A DNA stretch of 45,940 nt from an uncultured Clostridia bacterium (GTDB lineage: Bacteria; Bacillota; Clostridia; Peptostreptococcales; Anaerovoracaceae), in contig CAMENZ010000010.1 in NCBI GenBank assembly GCA_945928865.1, positions 1 to 45,940 on the forward strand. The letters run 5' to 3'. The notes under the pieces are model-generated. The model saw only the letters and a list, made by a program, of their open reading frames with translations, had not been told where the DNA came from and searched no databases. Below, in pieces: positions 37,000-45,940 of the stretch. Positions within the stretch are counted from its first letter, which is position 1; each line of letters starts with the position of its first letter. The translations under genes and the position numbers were made by a program.

Positions 37000-39396
37000 T
37001 TATTTTTCAGCTATATTCTGCCAAGTTTTATTAGATTGTTTTGTGTAATATTTCTTACCATCTATAAGCCTTACACCTCTTACCTTAAAATAATAAGTTT
37101 TATCGATCTCAAGATTTTTAGAATTTATATAGCTGAATTTTTTACCGTCTGAAGTAGTATAAATAGGACTAACTCCATAGCCTGATGCTTTTTTATCTGA
37201 ACGGAAAACTTGGAAATAGTCTACTTTATATCCATCAGACTTTTCCCAAATCACTTTTATAACTTTCCTACCATTCTTTAACTTAACCACATAAGACTGA
37301 GCTGAAATATTAGTATTCATAATGCCGGTAGCTATTTTATTATCATTCTTGCCATCTTTTACATTAGGAGTTTTAGGTTCTTCTATATCAGCTTTAGGAG
37401 CCTTTACCGTCCTCCAAACCTTATTAGACATTTTGCTATAATATACCTGACCATCAATCTTTCTGAAGCCCCTTAGCTTGTAATAATAGGTTTTTCCTTC
37501 AGTTAAAGACTTATCTAAGAACTTATTACCCTTAGCCTCCTCTACCACTACATAAGGAGTCTTGCCGAAGCCGGAATATTTTGCATTAGACCTGAAAATT
37601 TCATAACCGTCCATTTTAGCGCCGGCAGATTTTGTCCAAGTAATTTCGATTTCTACCTCAAATTTTCCAGAAACATTTTTCACTTCCGACAAGGTAGATT
37701 TAGTTGAAACACTGGTACTTTCCACCTTATTTATCAAATCCACATTAGGTATTATAACTTCGCCTTCTTGCCCACCATCAGCCTTAGTAACAGTTATATA
37801 ATAAGTCTGTATAAGCCCGGACGATGCCGCCACCTGTATAGGGACTCGCGTTACATTTTCCTTAAGAATTATTACTCCTGCCCCTGATATATTTTGATTA
37901 GTGTCACCTTTTTCTACCAAAATCTCCACAGCAGACACATTTTTTGCCACTGTAATATTATACTCCGTAACATACCTATCAAAAGCCGGTGCAAGCTCCA
38001 ACCCCTTTAAGAAAAGCCCTTTTAAGAAGTAATTGTTATTACCGTTTAGAGGCTTAGGAAGGGCGGATTTTGGCATATTTTCATAAACCGGAACCAGAAA
38101 AGTCATGGGAGTATTCATCAAATTTACATACCCTCTCCTAAGGTTCATGGCTTCCAGATTAGCCCCTAATACATTGGTCATATATTGATGATTACCTACG
38201 GATTGGATTCCATTCATAACATTCCATTTTTTTGTATATAAGGTGTTCTGATTTCTGGAAACATATTCATTATAGTAGAACATAGCTCCACCTAAAATTG
38301 CCTTAGCCCTAGAATTCCATGGTCTATTATAGTTCCCCTGCTGGCTGCCATACCATAGACCTCTGGTAACAGCATCCATATTTCCTGACCTAAAGGCTCC
38401 AATATTTAAGAAATTATATATTCCTTCATATCCCGCAACTTTTCCGGATATGGAGCCCCCAATTCCATTATTTCCCTGCTCCACTAAAATCATAGAAGCT
38501 AAAACATAAGGATTGACTCCTGTTTCTTTACCTGCACTAAAAATTGCATCAGCCCACGTTTCATAAGTGTCTTCCGGGAAATTTGACTCCATGAAAGTTC
38601 CCTTAAGTAAAGTTTTAAGCCCTTCTATATTTTGAGTATTACTATCAAAACTATGAGTCATGAACTGAAAAACTCCACTTTCATTTAGGAAATTTCTAGG
38701 ATCCATAAAATACTTAATGATCTGAGGACTACCTGTTACCCAGCCACCGCTATCCCAGCTTATATAAACATCTTTTAAGAAACTGTAAGAACCCTTTCTC
38801 ATAGATTTATAGACTACAGGGCTTGATGCAGGAACCACAGAAAGTCCGTTTACATCTTCTTTACTTACAGCATCTTCCCAATTAATATTTGTCTTAGCAG
38901 CCTTAAAATTCCAATTCGGATGAGTGCTATGTAAGGCTCTCAAATAAGGTTTATAACTCTCAGGAAAACCTTCAGAATCCATTAGTTTCTCAAAATCTCC
39001 ATCAGAAATAGGCACATTAGGTGCTGTATTTTCATAATTAGCATTGTTTCCTATAGCATTGGTATTTGAATTTCCAATGCTTATACCGGAATTAAAATCA
39101 ATTTTTTCGCCTAAAGTAATAAATTCACTAGAAACAAATCCTGTCATGCCGGTTCCCCAGTCCACCTTATACCAATTTTTTCCCAGACTATCCTGAGAAA
39201 TTCCCTGAATATTAACATTAGTATATAAAGCCAAAGTAAGAATTTTATCAAATTCCGTTCCTGCTCCCTGTCTAACATTAACACCCCATTGATAATTCAC
39301 ATAGCCTTTCTGTCCTTCGCCATTAGCAACATAAACAGTTGCAAGTACTAACAGTAAAACTATTGTAATTTCAATAATTTTCTTAAATCTAATCAT
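37000..39396 (-). CDS. Secreted SH3b / glucosaminidase wall hydrolase with C-terminal beta domains
   Basis: This is probably an endo-beta-N-acetylglucosaminidase that cuts peptidoglycan. Numbering from the GTG at 39405: signal or anchor helix about 10-27, bacterial SH3 domain about 33-100 (VNVRQGAGTEF), a spacer, a LytB/GH73-like catalytic region about 270-400 with the likely acid Glu309 in SMILVEQGNNG, a cadherin-like beta-sandwich about 460-550 (YNITVAKNVSAVEI to TYYITVTK), and two fibronectin-III-like domains with matching TYYYKLRGFRKIDG and TYYFKVRGVRLIDG. I list the ATG at 39396; GTG at 39405 is equally plausible because neither has a strong ribosome site. A terminator follows it. tdk lies just upstream. 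Confidence 0.88.
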   Translation of the reverse strand: MIRFKKIIEITIVLLLVLATVYVANGEGQKGYVNYQWGVNVRQGAGTEFDKILTLALYTNVNIQGISQDSLGKNWYKVDWGTGMTGFVSSEFITLGEKIDFNSGISIGNSNTNAIGNNANYENTAPNVPISDGDFEKLMDSEGFPESYKPYLRALHSTHPNWNFKAAKTNINWEDAVSKEDVNGLSVVPASSPVVYKSMRKGSYSFLKDVYISWDSGGWVTGSPQIIKYFMDPRNFLNESGVFQFMTHSFDSNTQNIEGLKTLLKGTFMESNFPEDTYETWADAIFSAGKETGVNPYVLASMILVEQGNNGIGGSISGKVAGYEGIYNFLNIGAFRSGNMDAVTRGLWYGSQQGNYNRPWNSRAKAILGGAMFYYNEYVSRNQNTLYTKKWNVMNGIQSVGNHQYMTNVLGANLEAMNLRRGYVNLMNTPMTFLVPVYENMPKSALPKPLNGNNNYFLKGLFLKGLELAPAFDRYVTEYNITVAKNVSAVEILVEKGDTNQNISGAGVIILKENVTRVPIQVAASSGLIQTYYITVTKADGGQEGEVIIPNVDLINKVESTSVSTKSTLSEVKNVSGKFEVEIEITWTKSAGAKMDGYEIFRSNAKYSGFGKTPYVVVEEAKGNKFLDKSLTEGKTYYYKLRGFRKIDGQVYYSKMSNKVWRTVKAPKADIEEPKTPNVKDGKNDNKIATGIMNTNISAQSYVVKLKNGRKVIKVIWEKSDGYKVDYFQVFRSDKKASGYGVSPIYTTSDGKKFSYINSKNLEIDKTYYFKVRGVRLIDGKKYYTKQSNKTWQNIAEK

Positions 39397-39427
39397 AATT
39401 TTCACCCAAACCTAAAGTTCCCTTATT

Positions 39428-40012
39428 TTATTTATCAGGACCCAGTCTGCCATCATTATAATGTTTTCTACAAAGGGAAACATACATATCATTTCCCCCT
39501 ACCAAAATCTGTTCACCCTGCTTTACAAATTTGCCATCTACAATTCTGGCAACCATAGTTGCCTTTCTTCCACACCAGCAAATCGTCTTAATTTCTTCAA
39601 TCTTATCCGCATATATCAACATATAATAAGACCCTTCAAAAAGTTCATTTCTGAAATCATTCTTTAAGCCGTAAGCTAAAACAGGAACACCTAAACTATC
39701 TACAATTTCTACCAATTCCTGTACATGATGTTTCTTTAAGAATTGGCACTCATCTATTAAAACACAGTCAATATGGCGTTTTTCCCTCTCTCTTAGGAAT
39801 AATTCCAATATATTAGTGCTGTCGTTAACTACCATAGCCTCTCTCTGAACGCCTATTCTGGAAGTAATTACACCCTTTCCATAACGGTCATCAGTAGAAG
39901 GAATTAGGGTAAGCACCTGCTGTCCCCTTTCTTCATAGTTATATGCCACCTTTATTAAATCTATGGATTTCCCTGCATTCATAGTACTATATCTATAATA
40001 TAATTGAGCCAT
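39428..40012 (-). CDS. tdk: Thymidine kinase
   Basis: This salvage enzyme phosphorylates thymidine with ATP. It is the type II TK: P-loop STMNAGKS (9-16), Walker B/catalytic VLIDECQFL, a lasso region, and zinc-binding CWCG plus the C-terminal CRKHY. At 194 residues it is normal. GGGAGG precedes the ATG. It lies 31 nt upstream of the glucosaminidase gene and may be co-transcribed with it. Confidence 0.97.
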   Translation of the reverse strand: MAQLYYRYSTMNAGKSIDLIKVAYNYEERGQQVLTLIPSTDDRYGKGVITSRIGVQREAMVVNDSTNILELFLREREKRHIDCVLIDECQFLKKHHVQELVEIVDSLGVPVLAYGLKNDFRNELFEGSYYMLIYADKIEEIKTICWCGRKATMVARIVDGKFVKQGEQILVGGNDMYVSLCRKHYNDGRLGPDK

Positions 40013-40053
40013 ATTGTCCTCCCATAATTTTATATTTATTTAAGTTAAATCTA

Positions 40054-41355
40054 TTACTTTTTAGCCACTGATTTATTTTTACCAATTATGATAAAAACTA
40101 TAGCTGATACAAACATCAACATAGGATAGAAAGTATAAGGTATAATTTCATAAGTAGAAACCTTCGCTTCTGCTGCTGCATAAAGTAACTGCGCTCCATA
40201 AGGAATCAGTCCCTGTCCAACAGATGCAAATATATCAAGTAAAGAAGCAACCTTCTTATTTTCTAAACCATATTCATCGCCTATTTCTTTAGCTATAGGT
40301 CCTGCTAACACTATGGCTATAGTATTATTTGCTGTAGCCACATCTACACCTAGAACTAAAGCCGCTATAGAAAATTGTGCTCCCTTAGTTCCTTTAGTTT
40401 TGCTATGTATGAAATTCAAAATTGCATCAATTCCACCATATTCTTTAACTAAAGCGGCGATAGCCGCTACAACTATAGTAATACAAGTAATATCATACAT
40501 CTTGCTTACACCATCACCGATAGAGCTAAATACAGTACCCATAGTCATAGTTCCGGTAATTAGACCAGCTCCAATGGAAGTGAAAATTCCCATAATTAAA
40601 ACTATAAACACATTGATTCCAATTACAGAACCTACCAAAACTAAAATATAAGGAATAACCTGTAAAATATTATATGAACCTATTTTAATATCAGGATTTC
40701 CTCCCATGGTTATTGCAAAATAAATAATTGCTGCAATTATGGCTGCCGGCAAAACTATTTTAAAGTTCATTTTAAACTTATCGCTCATTTCACAACCTTG
40801 AGTTCTTACTGCAGCTATAGTAGTGTCGGAAATCATACTTAAGTTATCCCCAAACATAGCACCCGATACTACTGAGCCAAGACATAGAGCTGTTGAAAAA
40901 TCAGTAGCATTGCTCACGCCTACAGCTATAGGGCTTAAGGCAATAATAGTACCCACAGAAGTACCCATAGAAATAGAAATGAAACAACCTATAACAAATA
41001 ATCCTACTACAGCAAACTGGCTCGGTATTAAAGAAAGTCCTAAGTTAACAGTACTTTCTACTCCACCTGCTGCACTAACTGCACCTGAAAATCCTCCTGC
41101 AGTTAAAAATATCAAACACATAGTGATAATGTTATCATCACCTACACCTTTAGCACAGACAGAAACTTTTTCAGAAAAAGAAAGCTTTTTATTCTGAAAA
41201 AACGCCACTGTCAAAGCTATTAAAAATGCAACTATTGTAGGCATAGCATAAAAATCTCTACTAATAATACCTGAACCTATAAAAAATACTAAAAAAACAA
41301 TTATAGGTAATAATGCTATAAACCTACCTTTTTCAACCTTTACATTTTTATTCAT
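40054..41355 (-). CDS. NhaC-family antiporter (second copy)
   Basis: This membrane protein of 433 residues has about 11-12 helices and the family motifs SMGTSVGTIIALSPI and SGAMFGDNLSMISDTTIAA, the GD-S-ISDTT region that marks NhaC-type exchangers. It probably swaps Na+ or an organic ion for protons. It differs clearly from the paralogue at 22820, so it is not a recent duplication. AGAGGAG lies before the ATG. It lies just downstream of the surface O-acylation genes in the same direction, with a 39-nt gap. Confidence 0.9.
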   Translation of the reverse strand: MNKNVKVEKGRFIALLPIIVFLVFFIGSGIISRDFYAMPTIVAFLIALTVAFFQNKKLSFSEKVSVCAKGVGDDNIITMCLIFLTAGGFSGAVSAAGGVESTVNLGLSLIPSQFAVVGLFVIGCFISISMGTSVGTIIALSPIAVGVSNATDFSTALCLGSVVSGAMFGDNLSMISDTTIAAVRTQGCEMSDKFKMNFKIVLPAAIIAAIIYFAITMGGNPDIKIGSYNILQVIPYILVLVGSVIGINVFIVLIMGIFTSIGAGLITGTMTMGTVFSSIGDGVSKMYDITCITIVVAAIAALVKEYGGIDAILNFIHSKTKGTKGAQFSIAALVLGVDVATANNTIAIVLAGPIAKEIGDEYGLENKKVASLLDIFASVGQGLIPYGAQLLYAAAEAKVSTYEIIPYTFYPMLMFVSAIVFIIIGKNKSVAKK

Positions 41356-41394
41356 TATAATCTCCTCTTGTAATATATTTATAATAAAAGCTTC

Positions 41395-42582
41395 TTATCC
41401 TAATATAGAAGCTGTCATCATCAACTTTTCATTGGCAAAATTACTCACACCATATAAAAATAATATCTTATCATAGTTCTTAGCTAATTCTAACATATTT
41501 TCTTTATAAAATCTTGTATCTACCATAGTTATTTTTTCAAAATCTGTTAAACCATAAGGTATGAAAGAATTTGCATAAGAGTCTTTAATAATCAAAAGTT
41601 TTTCGCCCTTAGATTTTGTTGTAATATCCACCCTAGGATAATTACCACCAAAGAAAACCTCGTACTTGTCTTTCTTATTTAACCTATCTAAAAACAATAT
41701 ACTATCATAGGTTTTTCCTTCAATTTCAACCTTGTAATTGCTCAGTACAGCCTTTCTCGGTACTTCTATGGCATCTTTTACATATCTTGTAAAAAGCACC
41801 TTAGAAAATAAACTACCTTGAAAATCTTCCGTTAAAATTTCCGGATTTGTATACATATACCTGCTCAATTTTGCCTTTTTATAAATCCCTATAGACTTGG
41901 CATAATCTCTATAGGCTAAAAATGCGCCATATCCTGTCCAATGATGATCCGTTAAATAATATTTATCACCCTTATTAACCCCCGACATTTTAGGAGCATA
42001 ATATGAGCTGTGAGTGCATCTGGAAGCACTTTCCTTCATAGTATTTCTAACATCAATAAAATTATCGCCTAAAAAATCCAAAGCCTTTTCAAAGGCCTTG
42101 TTTTCATCGAAGTTCAAAGCTCCCTTAGGCAACTTATCTTCATAAACTAATGCAGCCGTAGGTGCCAGTAAAACTTTCACATCTATAGGTTCACTTTTTA
42201 ATTCACTTATAAAATTTTTAATGCTTAAAAGGTTGCTTTCCAACCTCTCTTCATCAAATTCTGTTTTAGTAACTCTCTGAAATAAGCGATCATTATAACC
42301 TACATAGGTTCCATTAACATCTTTTATTCCCATAGAATTTTCTATGGCAGCCATACTTTCAACCCAAAATTCTCTTCCTATAATCTGATCACTTAAATAG
42401 CTTTCTATTTTACTCTCAAAATCTCCGCTGAAAATATTTTCTAAACTGAGTTTTGGCTTAGATTGTAAATATCTATTTTCATTTTCGGAAAACTTCACAT
42501 CTGCCTTTATAAAGGTTCCTATGGCTAAAAATGCCATAAGGAAAACAAAAGTCAGAGTTAAAATCCTGTTTTCATTTTTCAT
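41395..42582 (-). CDS. DHHW-family protein (AlgX/AlgJ-like, polysaccharide O-acylation)
   Basis: This is an extracellular SGNH-like protein of the DHHW family. One N-terminal anchor (about 7-25) is followed by a domain with YLTDHHWTGYGAF (DHHW at 212-215) and LLIIKDSYANSFIPY, which holds the probable catalytic Ser. Relatives finish acetyl transfer onto cell-surface polymers together with an MBOAT partner, which lies immediately upstream (53-nt gap). GGAGAAAAT precedes the ATG. The acceptor polymer is unknown. Confidence 0.88.
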   Translation of the reverse strand: MKNENRILTLTFVFLMAFLAIGTFIKADVKFSENENRYLQSKPKLSLENIFSGDFESKIESYLSDQIIGREFWVESMAAIENSMGIKDVNGTYVGYNDRLFQRVTKTEFDEERLESNLLSIKNFISELKSEPIDVKVLLAPTAALVYEDKLPKGALNFDENKAFEKALDFLGDNFIDVRNTMKESASRCTHSSYYAPKMSGVNKGDKYYLTDHHWTGYGAFLAYRDYAKSIGIYKKAKLSRYMYTNPEILTEDFQGSLFSKVLFTRYVKDAIEVPRKAVLSNYKVEIEGKTYDSILFLDRLNKKDKYEVFFGGNYPRVDITTKSKGEKLLIIKDSYANSFIPYGLTDFEKITMVDTRFYKENMLELAKNYDKILFLYGVSNFANEKLMMTASILG

Positions 42583-42635
42583 ATATTTTCTCCAAAATAT
42601 TTATACTACCCTTTTTATTTTTAAACCCGTTATCT

Positions 42636-44093
42636 TTAAAATCTGAAATACAGAAACGGATTATAAGATCCAATAACTAAAAATGAAAGGGAAACTAAAA
42701 ATATTCCTAAAAACACTAAAGTAGATATAAAAGAAAAAAGTATCGGTTTCTTACATAAATTTTCCTCTACAGAAAAACTTAGTTTTTTAATTATTGGCGT
42801 TGCCCCTATAATGCAAGCTATAATAAGCCACAACCTAGTGTTTCCATAGTATATAAAAATTTCATCAATTAATGGATTATTTACATTAAACATAAGTCCC
42901 AAATAATTTATAACCTGAGATAAATCATCTAAGGCAAATAATACCCAACCTGTTACAATCAATATAATTGTATAAATATGGCCTATAACCTTATGCTTTT
43001 CTAAAAATTTCAATAAGAAACTTTTTTCTATGATTAATATTAGCCCATAATACAGTCCCCAAAGGACAAAATTCCAGCTGGCACCGTGCCAAAGTCCGGT
43101 CAAAGCCCAAACGATACCAATATTCAAAATCTGCCTTAGAAGTCCTTTTTTATTGCCTCCTAAGGGTATATATACATATTCTTTAAACCATGAACTTAAA
43201 GAAATATGCCATCTTCTCCAAAATTCAGTAATACTGCCGGATATATATGGATAATTAAAGTTCTCTAAATAATCGAAGCCAAAAATTTTACCTAAACCTA
43301 TTGCCATATCCGAATAGCCCGAAAAGTCAAAATATATCTGAAAAGTAAAGCAAATAGCCCCTAACCAAGCGGTCATAAGACTTACCTGACCTTCTTGAGA
43401 AATATATTTCAAAATATACTCCCAAACTACTGCTACTTGATTAGCCAATATAACCTTTTTACCTAACCCAATAACAAATCGCCTTATACCCTCATCTATC
43501 TTTTCTTCCGAACTCACTCTGCTGCCCAGTTGTATTTCTACATCTGAATACCTAACAATAGGCCCTGCTATAAGCTGTGGAAACAGTGCCACATAAGCTG
43601 CAAAGATTACAAAATCTTTCTGTACCCCTACCTTGCCTTTATAAACATCTATTACATAGGACATGGTCTGAAAAGTATAAAAAGAAATTCCAATAGGTAG
43701 GGCTATATTTAATAACCCTAAATTTAGCCCACCTAAACCATTAACAGTTCTTATAACAAAATCTGTATATTTAAAAAATCCTAATAGCCCTAAATTCCCT
43801 AAAATGCAAACAGACAAAAGCATTTTAGATACTAAATTTTTATTAGGAGATTTTGCCGAATTATTTTTAGCACTTTCTCCTATTAAGATGGCTAAAATAT
43901 AATTAAAAATCATAGAGCCTATCATAACTAATATATATTTAGGCTCACCCCAACCATAAAATATCAAGCTGCTTATGAGCAAAATCAGATTTTTTATTCT
44001 AATACTATTTTTTAGTCTTTTAGTAACTGAAAAATATAGCAATAATGTAATAGGCAAAAATGCCATTAAAAAAGTTGCACTTGAAAAGAGCAT
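42636..44093 (-). CDS. MBOAT-family O-acyltransferase (AlgI/DltB/PatA-like)
   Basis: This 485-residue membrane protein with about 11-12 helices passes acyl groups across the membrane. Family residues are visible: FWRRWHISLSSWFKEYVYIPLGGN (His296) and TGLWHGASWNF (catalytic His336). AlgI-like members work with a DHHW/AlgJ-type partner, which follows directly. The start lies 6 nt after the transglutaminase-like gene, with GAGG inside that gene's end. It probably acetylates a wall or capsule polymer. Confidence 0.93.
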   Translation of the reverse strand: MLFSSATFLMAFLPITLLLYFSVTKRLKNSIRIKNLILLISSLIFYGWGEPKYILVMIGSMIFNYILAILIGESAKNNSAKSPNKNLVSKMLLSVCILGNLGLLGFFKYTDFVIRTVNGLGGLNLGLLNIALPIGISFYTFQTMSYVIDVYKGKVGVQKDFVIFAAYVALFPQLIAGPIVRYSDVEIQLGSRVSSEEKIDEGIRRFVIGLGKKVILANQVAVVWEYILKYISQEGQVSLMTAWLGAICFTFQIYFDFSGYSDMAIGLGKIFGFDYLENFNYPYISGSITEFWRRWHISLSSWFKEYVYIPLGGNKKGLLRQILNIGIVWALTGLWHGASWNFVLWGLYYGLILIIEKSFLLKFLEKHKVIGHIYTIILIVTGWVLFALDDLSQVINYLGLMFNVNNPLIDEIFIYYGNTRLWLIIACIIGATPIIKKLSFSVEENLCKKPILFSFISTLVFLGIFLVSLSFLVIGSYNPFLYFRF

Positions 44094-44099
44094 ATTTGT

Positions 44100-45194
44100 C
44101 TATACCTCACCCATATCATCACTTAATATTGGAAATTCTGAAGAATCCACCACTTCACTTAAGGCATCATTTAATTTATCTAGAATTTCTGCCGGAATAC
44201 CTGTTTCTTCCTCAGATTCAGAATTGGAAACAGTGTAAACATATACTATCTTATCACCAATGGCATAAGCATTATTAAAGTACATATTGCCGCCATCTAT
44301 AGTAAAAAAGCCTTCAATATAAGAAGCAACTTGATTGGAGAATCCTTTTCTATCTTTAAGAGTAAAAGCAATAAGCTTCTTCTTTTCATCTAAGCTCTTC
44401 TTAATAATCTTAGGTATGTCATAAATATTATTACCCTCTTCTGCGATCATACTCATATAACAGAATTTAGTACCCTTTGCAGCCGGAATTTCATTATGAT
44501 CCCAAGGCCATGAACCATCATCCTTTACAGTATCAGGAACATTGAAAACACTATATACAGGCTCCTTTTCCCCACCATCAAAGGTTAAGTCCACATGGTA
44601 CCATTCTCCATCTTCCATCTGAACTATATCCCAAGCATGTTCACCATTTTCAGTAGAATGAACTATCTTGCAAGGTATATCTAAGGCATCCATAAATAAT
44701 TTAAAAGTTGTAGCATTTCCTACGCATATGGCATTATGACTATGAAGCACTCCATAAGGAGTGAAATCATCATAAGCATCTGAAGGATTTATAGGATTTA
44801 ACCCCGCCTCCTTGTAATGCATAAACTTAAACTGCCAATCATAAATAGCCTTTTCTTTTTCAAAGACTGTCATATCATCTTTAATCACTTTACCAATTAC
44901 TTCTTTAAGCTTATCAAATAGCCATGCTTCTTCATCAGTTAAGCCATCCTTAGTACCGGACTTATAAGCAGCTATAACCTTAGTATCATCAAATATTTCA
45001 TGAACTGAACGATCATTATTTGAAAGCAATTTTTCCATATGATCAATCATCTTATTATTCTGAAACAGTTGAAAACCAACTAAACCTATAAGCACTATAA
45101 TAGCCAAAGTACCAAATCTTTTACCACAAAATCTGCCTATATTTTTAATACATTCCTTATTAAAACCTATTCTCTTTTCCCCTTTGTCTAACAT
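44100..45194 (-). CDS. Membrane-anchored transglutaminase-like protein
   Basis: This 364-residue protein has one N-terminal anchor (about 28-44) and an extracellular transglutaminase-core domain. The triad is visible as Cys157 (HNAICVGNATTF), His186 (GEHAWDIV) and Asp202 (YHVDLTFDGG). Such proteins act as cysteine proteases, amidases or cross-linkers; which applies here is unknown. GGGGGA precedes the ATG, 18 nt after the DUF4358 gene. The position between a lipoprotein and an MBOAT/DHHW pair suggests it serves the same surface pathway. Confidence 0.88.
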   Translation of the reverse strand: MLDKGEKRIGFNKECIKNIGRFCGKRFGTLAIIVLIGLVGFQLFQNNKMIDHMEKLLSNNDRSVHEIFDDTKVIAAYKSGTKDGLTDEEAWLFDKLKEVIGKVIKDDMTVFEKEKAIYDWQFKFMHYKEAGLNPINPSDAYDDFTPYGVLHSHNAICVGNATTFKLFMDALDIPCKIVHSTENGEHAWDIVQMEDGEWYHVDLTFDGGEKEPVYSVFNVPDTVKDDGSWPWDHNEIPAAKGTKFCYMSMIAEEGNNIYDIPKIIKKSLDEKKKLIAFTLKDRKGFSNQVASYIEGFFTIDGGNMYFNNAYAIGDKIVYVYTVSNSESEEETGIPAEILDKLNDALSEVVDSSEFPILSDDMGEV

Positions 45195-45212
45195 GACTTT
45201 AGTTCCCCCTAA

Positions 45213-45716
45213 CTATTTTTCTTCTTGACCGCCGATGGTCTTTCTAATTTCAACTTCAAAATTGGAATTGTCTTCGCTTATTATCAGTGCAACATAATTG
45301 CCTTGAACCATTATAGTGGCTTCATCCAGTTTGCTAATTTCCTTAGGCTTATAACCACCAAAAACTTTTTTTCTTTCTTCAATTCGATTTTGAAATTTTT
45401 CCTTAGCTATACTTACATCTTCATTTTTCTTCAGATGCACTATAGAAATTTCATCAGCTACACCCCCGGATTCTGTGTATGAAATAGCTCCATCATAAAT
45501 CATATCTTTTTGTATACCATACAAATTATTGAAGCTATTATCATATAGTTCATCTCCATAAGCTGTAATTGTGTCAAAGGTAGCCTCCTTTGCAATCTTT
45601 GAGCAAGCTTCTAAAATAGTTTTACATTTCACATCAGCTTCTTTTTTATCATTGCAAGCTGTCATACCTGCTAAAAGTAAGCTAAATATCAATGCCCCGA
45701 TTAATACTTTCTTCAT
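45213..45716 (-). CDS. DUF4358-type lipoprotein
   Basis: This 167-residue secreted lipoprotein has a signal peptide with Cys21 as the lipidation site (AGMTAC), then a small domain ending in QGNYVALIIS with the look of DUF4358. The function of that family is not established. It is the first gene of the cluster leading to transglutaminase, MBOAT and DHHW. A GGGGGGA ribosome site precedes the ATG, and a palindrome lies about 45 nt upstream. Confidence 0.75.
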   Translation of the reverse strand: MKKVLIGALIFSLLLAGMTACNDKKEADVKCKTILEACSKIAKEATFDTITAYGDELYDNSFNNLYGIQKDMIYDGAISYTESGGVADEISIVHLKKNEDVSIAKEKFQNRIEERKKVFGGYKPKEISKLDEATIMVQGNYVALIISEDNSNFEVEIRKTIGGQEEK

Positions 45717-45757
45717 AATCTTTAATCCCCCCTAAATAAGATAAAATTGAAAGCATA

Positions 45758-45775
45758 TTAGCATATATTTGCTAA
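45758..45775. promoter_or_regulatory. Palindrome upstream of the surface O-acylation cluster
   Basis: TTAGCATATATTTGCTAA is an 18-bp dyad with perfect 6-bp arms, 41-59 nt before the DUF4358 gene. It is a possible operator; no clear promoter could be fixed around it. Confidence 0.35.
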
Positions 45776-45840
45776 ACACTTTCTCAACTTGTATCTTACA
45801 ACATTTACAGAAAAAAACAAGTATTTTCATAGTTTTGGGT

Positions 45841-45877
45841 AAAAAAAATCGCCCTTCGGACAAAGTCAGCAAAGGAC
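45841..45877 (-). terminator. Probable terminator after tRNA-Phe
   Basis: On the minus strand GTCCTT pairs with AAGGGC (one G-T pair) around a 15-nt loop, followed by GA and eight T residues. It lies about 15 nt after the 3' CCA of the tRNA. Confidence 0.55.
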
Positions 45878-45891
45878 AACCTTTTAAAAAA

Positions 45892-45940
45892 TGGTGCCCA
45901 GACTCGGAATCGAACCAAGGACACGGGGATTTTCAGTCCC
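45892..45940 (-). tRNA. tRNA-Phe(GAA), 5' part cut by the window edge
   Basis: The minus strand shows an anticodon loop CTGAAAA (anticodon GAA), variable region, T arm with GGTTCGATTCC, acceptor strand and an encoded CCA end at 45892-45894. The D arm and 5' acceptor strand lie beyond the window. Confidence 0.9.

Noticed and set aside
40313..41197. Plus-strand frames opposite the second NhaC gene
   Set aside because: They are codon shadows of a membrane protein gene, without ribosome sites or recognisable domains. The same applies to the other antisense frames in the window.

Overview
The window is AT-rich and comes from an anaerobic low-GC Gram-positive bacterium, most likely a member of the Clostridia. 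The signs are a class III (oxygen-sensitive) ribonucleotide reductase, strong AGGAGG-type ribosome binding sites, the Firmicutes order priA-def-fmt-yugP-rsmB-prpC-prkC-rsgA-rpe, queH, and lipoprotein and wall-enzyme genes without outer-membrane functions. I cannot name the genus. I support 35 protein genes, 32 of them on the minus strand, plus a mobC-like fragment and one partial tRNA.

Layout. 1-2020 is a mobile-element graveyard: hairpins and a mobC-like fragment, then a shortened serine recombinase between two diverged direct repeats of about 240 bp. The repeats carry the 3' end of the adjacent rlmCD gene, so this looks like an rlmCD-associated integration site with leftover attachment arms. 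1980-7427 holds rlmCD, tgt and the anaerobic RNR pair nrdG/nrdD, with a candidate NrdR box. 7764-9194 encodes a membrane-anchored protein that looks like an M20/PepD peptidase stripped of its metal ligands. 9349-10011 is a UPF0126/TRIC channel. 10863-16215 is a run of rhodanese, ABC exporter, brnQ, EamA and holA, preceded by comEC. A class A PBP (18608-21664) diverges from comEC behind a palindrome-overlapped promoter. 22325-33604 contains a small membrane protein and the tightly overlapping translation and Ser/Thr-kinase operon from priA to rpe, ending in an NhaC-type antiporter. asnA and queH precede it. 35595-36521 is a TIGR01212 radical SAM gene. 37000-45716 holds a secreted glucosaminidase, tdk, a second NhaC-type antiporter, and a surface O-acylation cluster (DHHW, MBOAT, transglutaminase-like, DUF4358 lipoprotein). 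The right edge cuts a tRNA-Phe(GAA).

Most notable non-coding structure. A dispersed repeat family (10149-10835, 21797-22285, 36545-36935) fills all three convergent intergenic gaps of the window in one orientation. Paired substitutions between copies preserve its stems, which suggests a structured RNA or DNA element. A different, very regular structure lies at 35424-35544 between queH and the radical SAM gene: three short-looped hairpins closed by an 8-bp outer stem, followed by a fourth long hairpin, with 12-bp direct repeats at its ends.

All calls come from reading the sequence. No database search was run.
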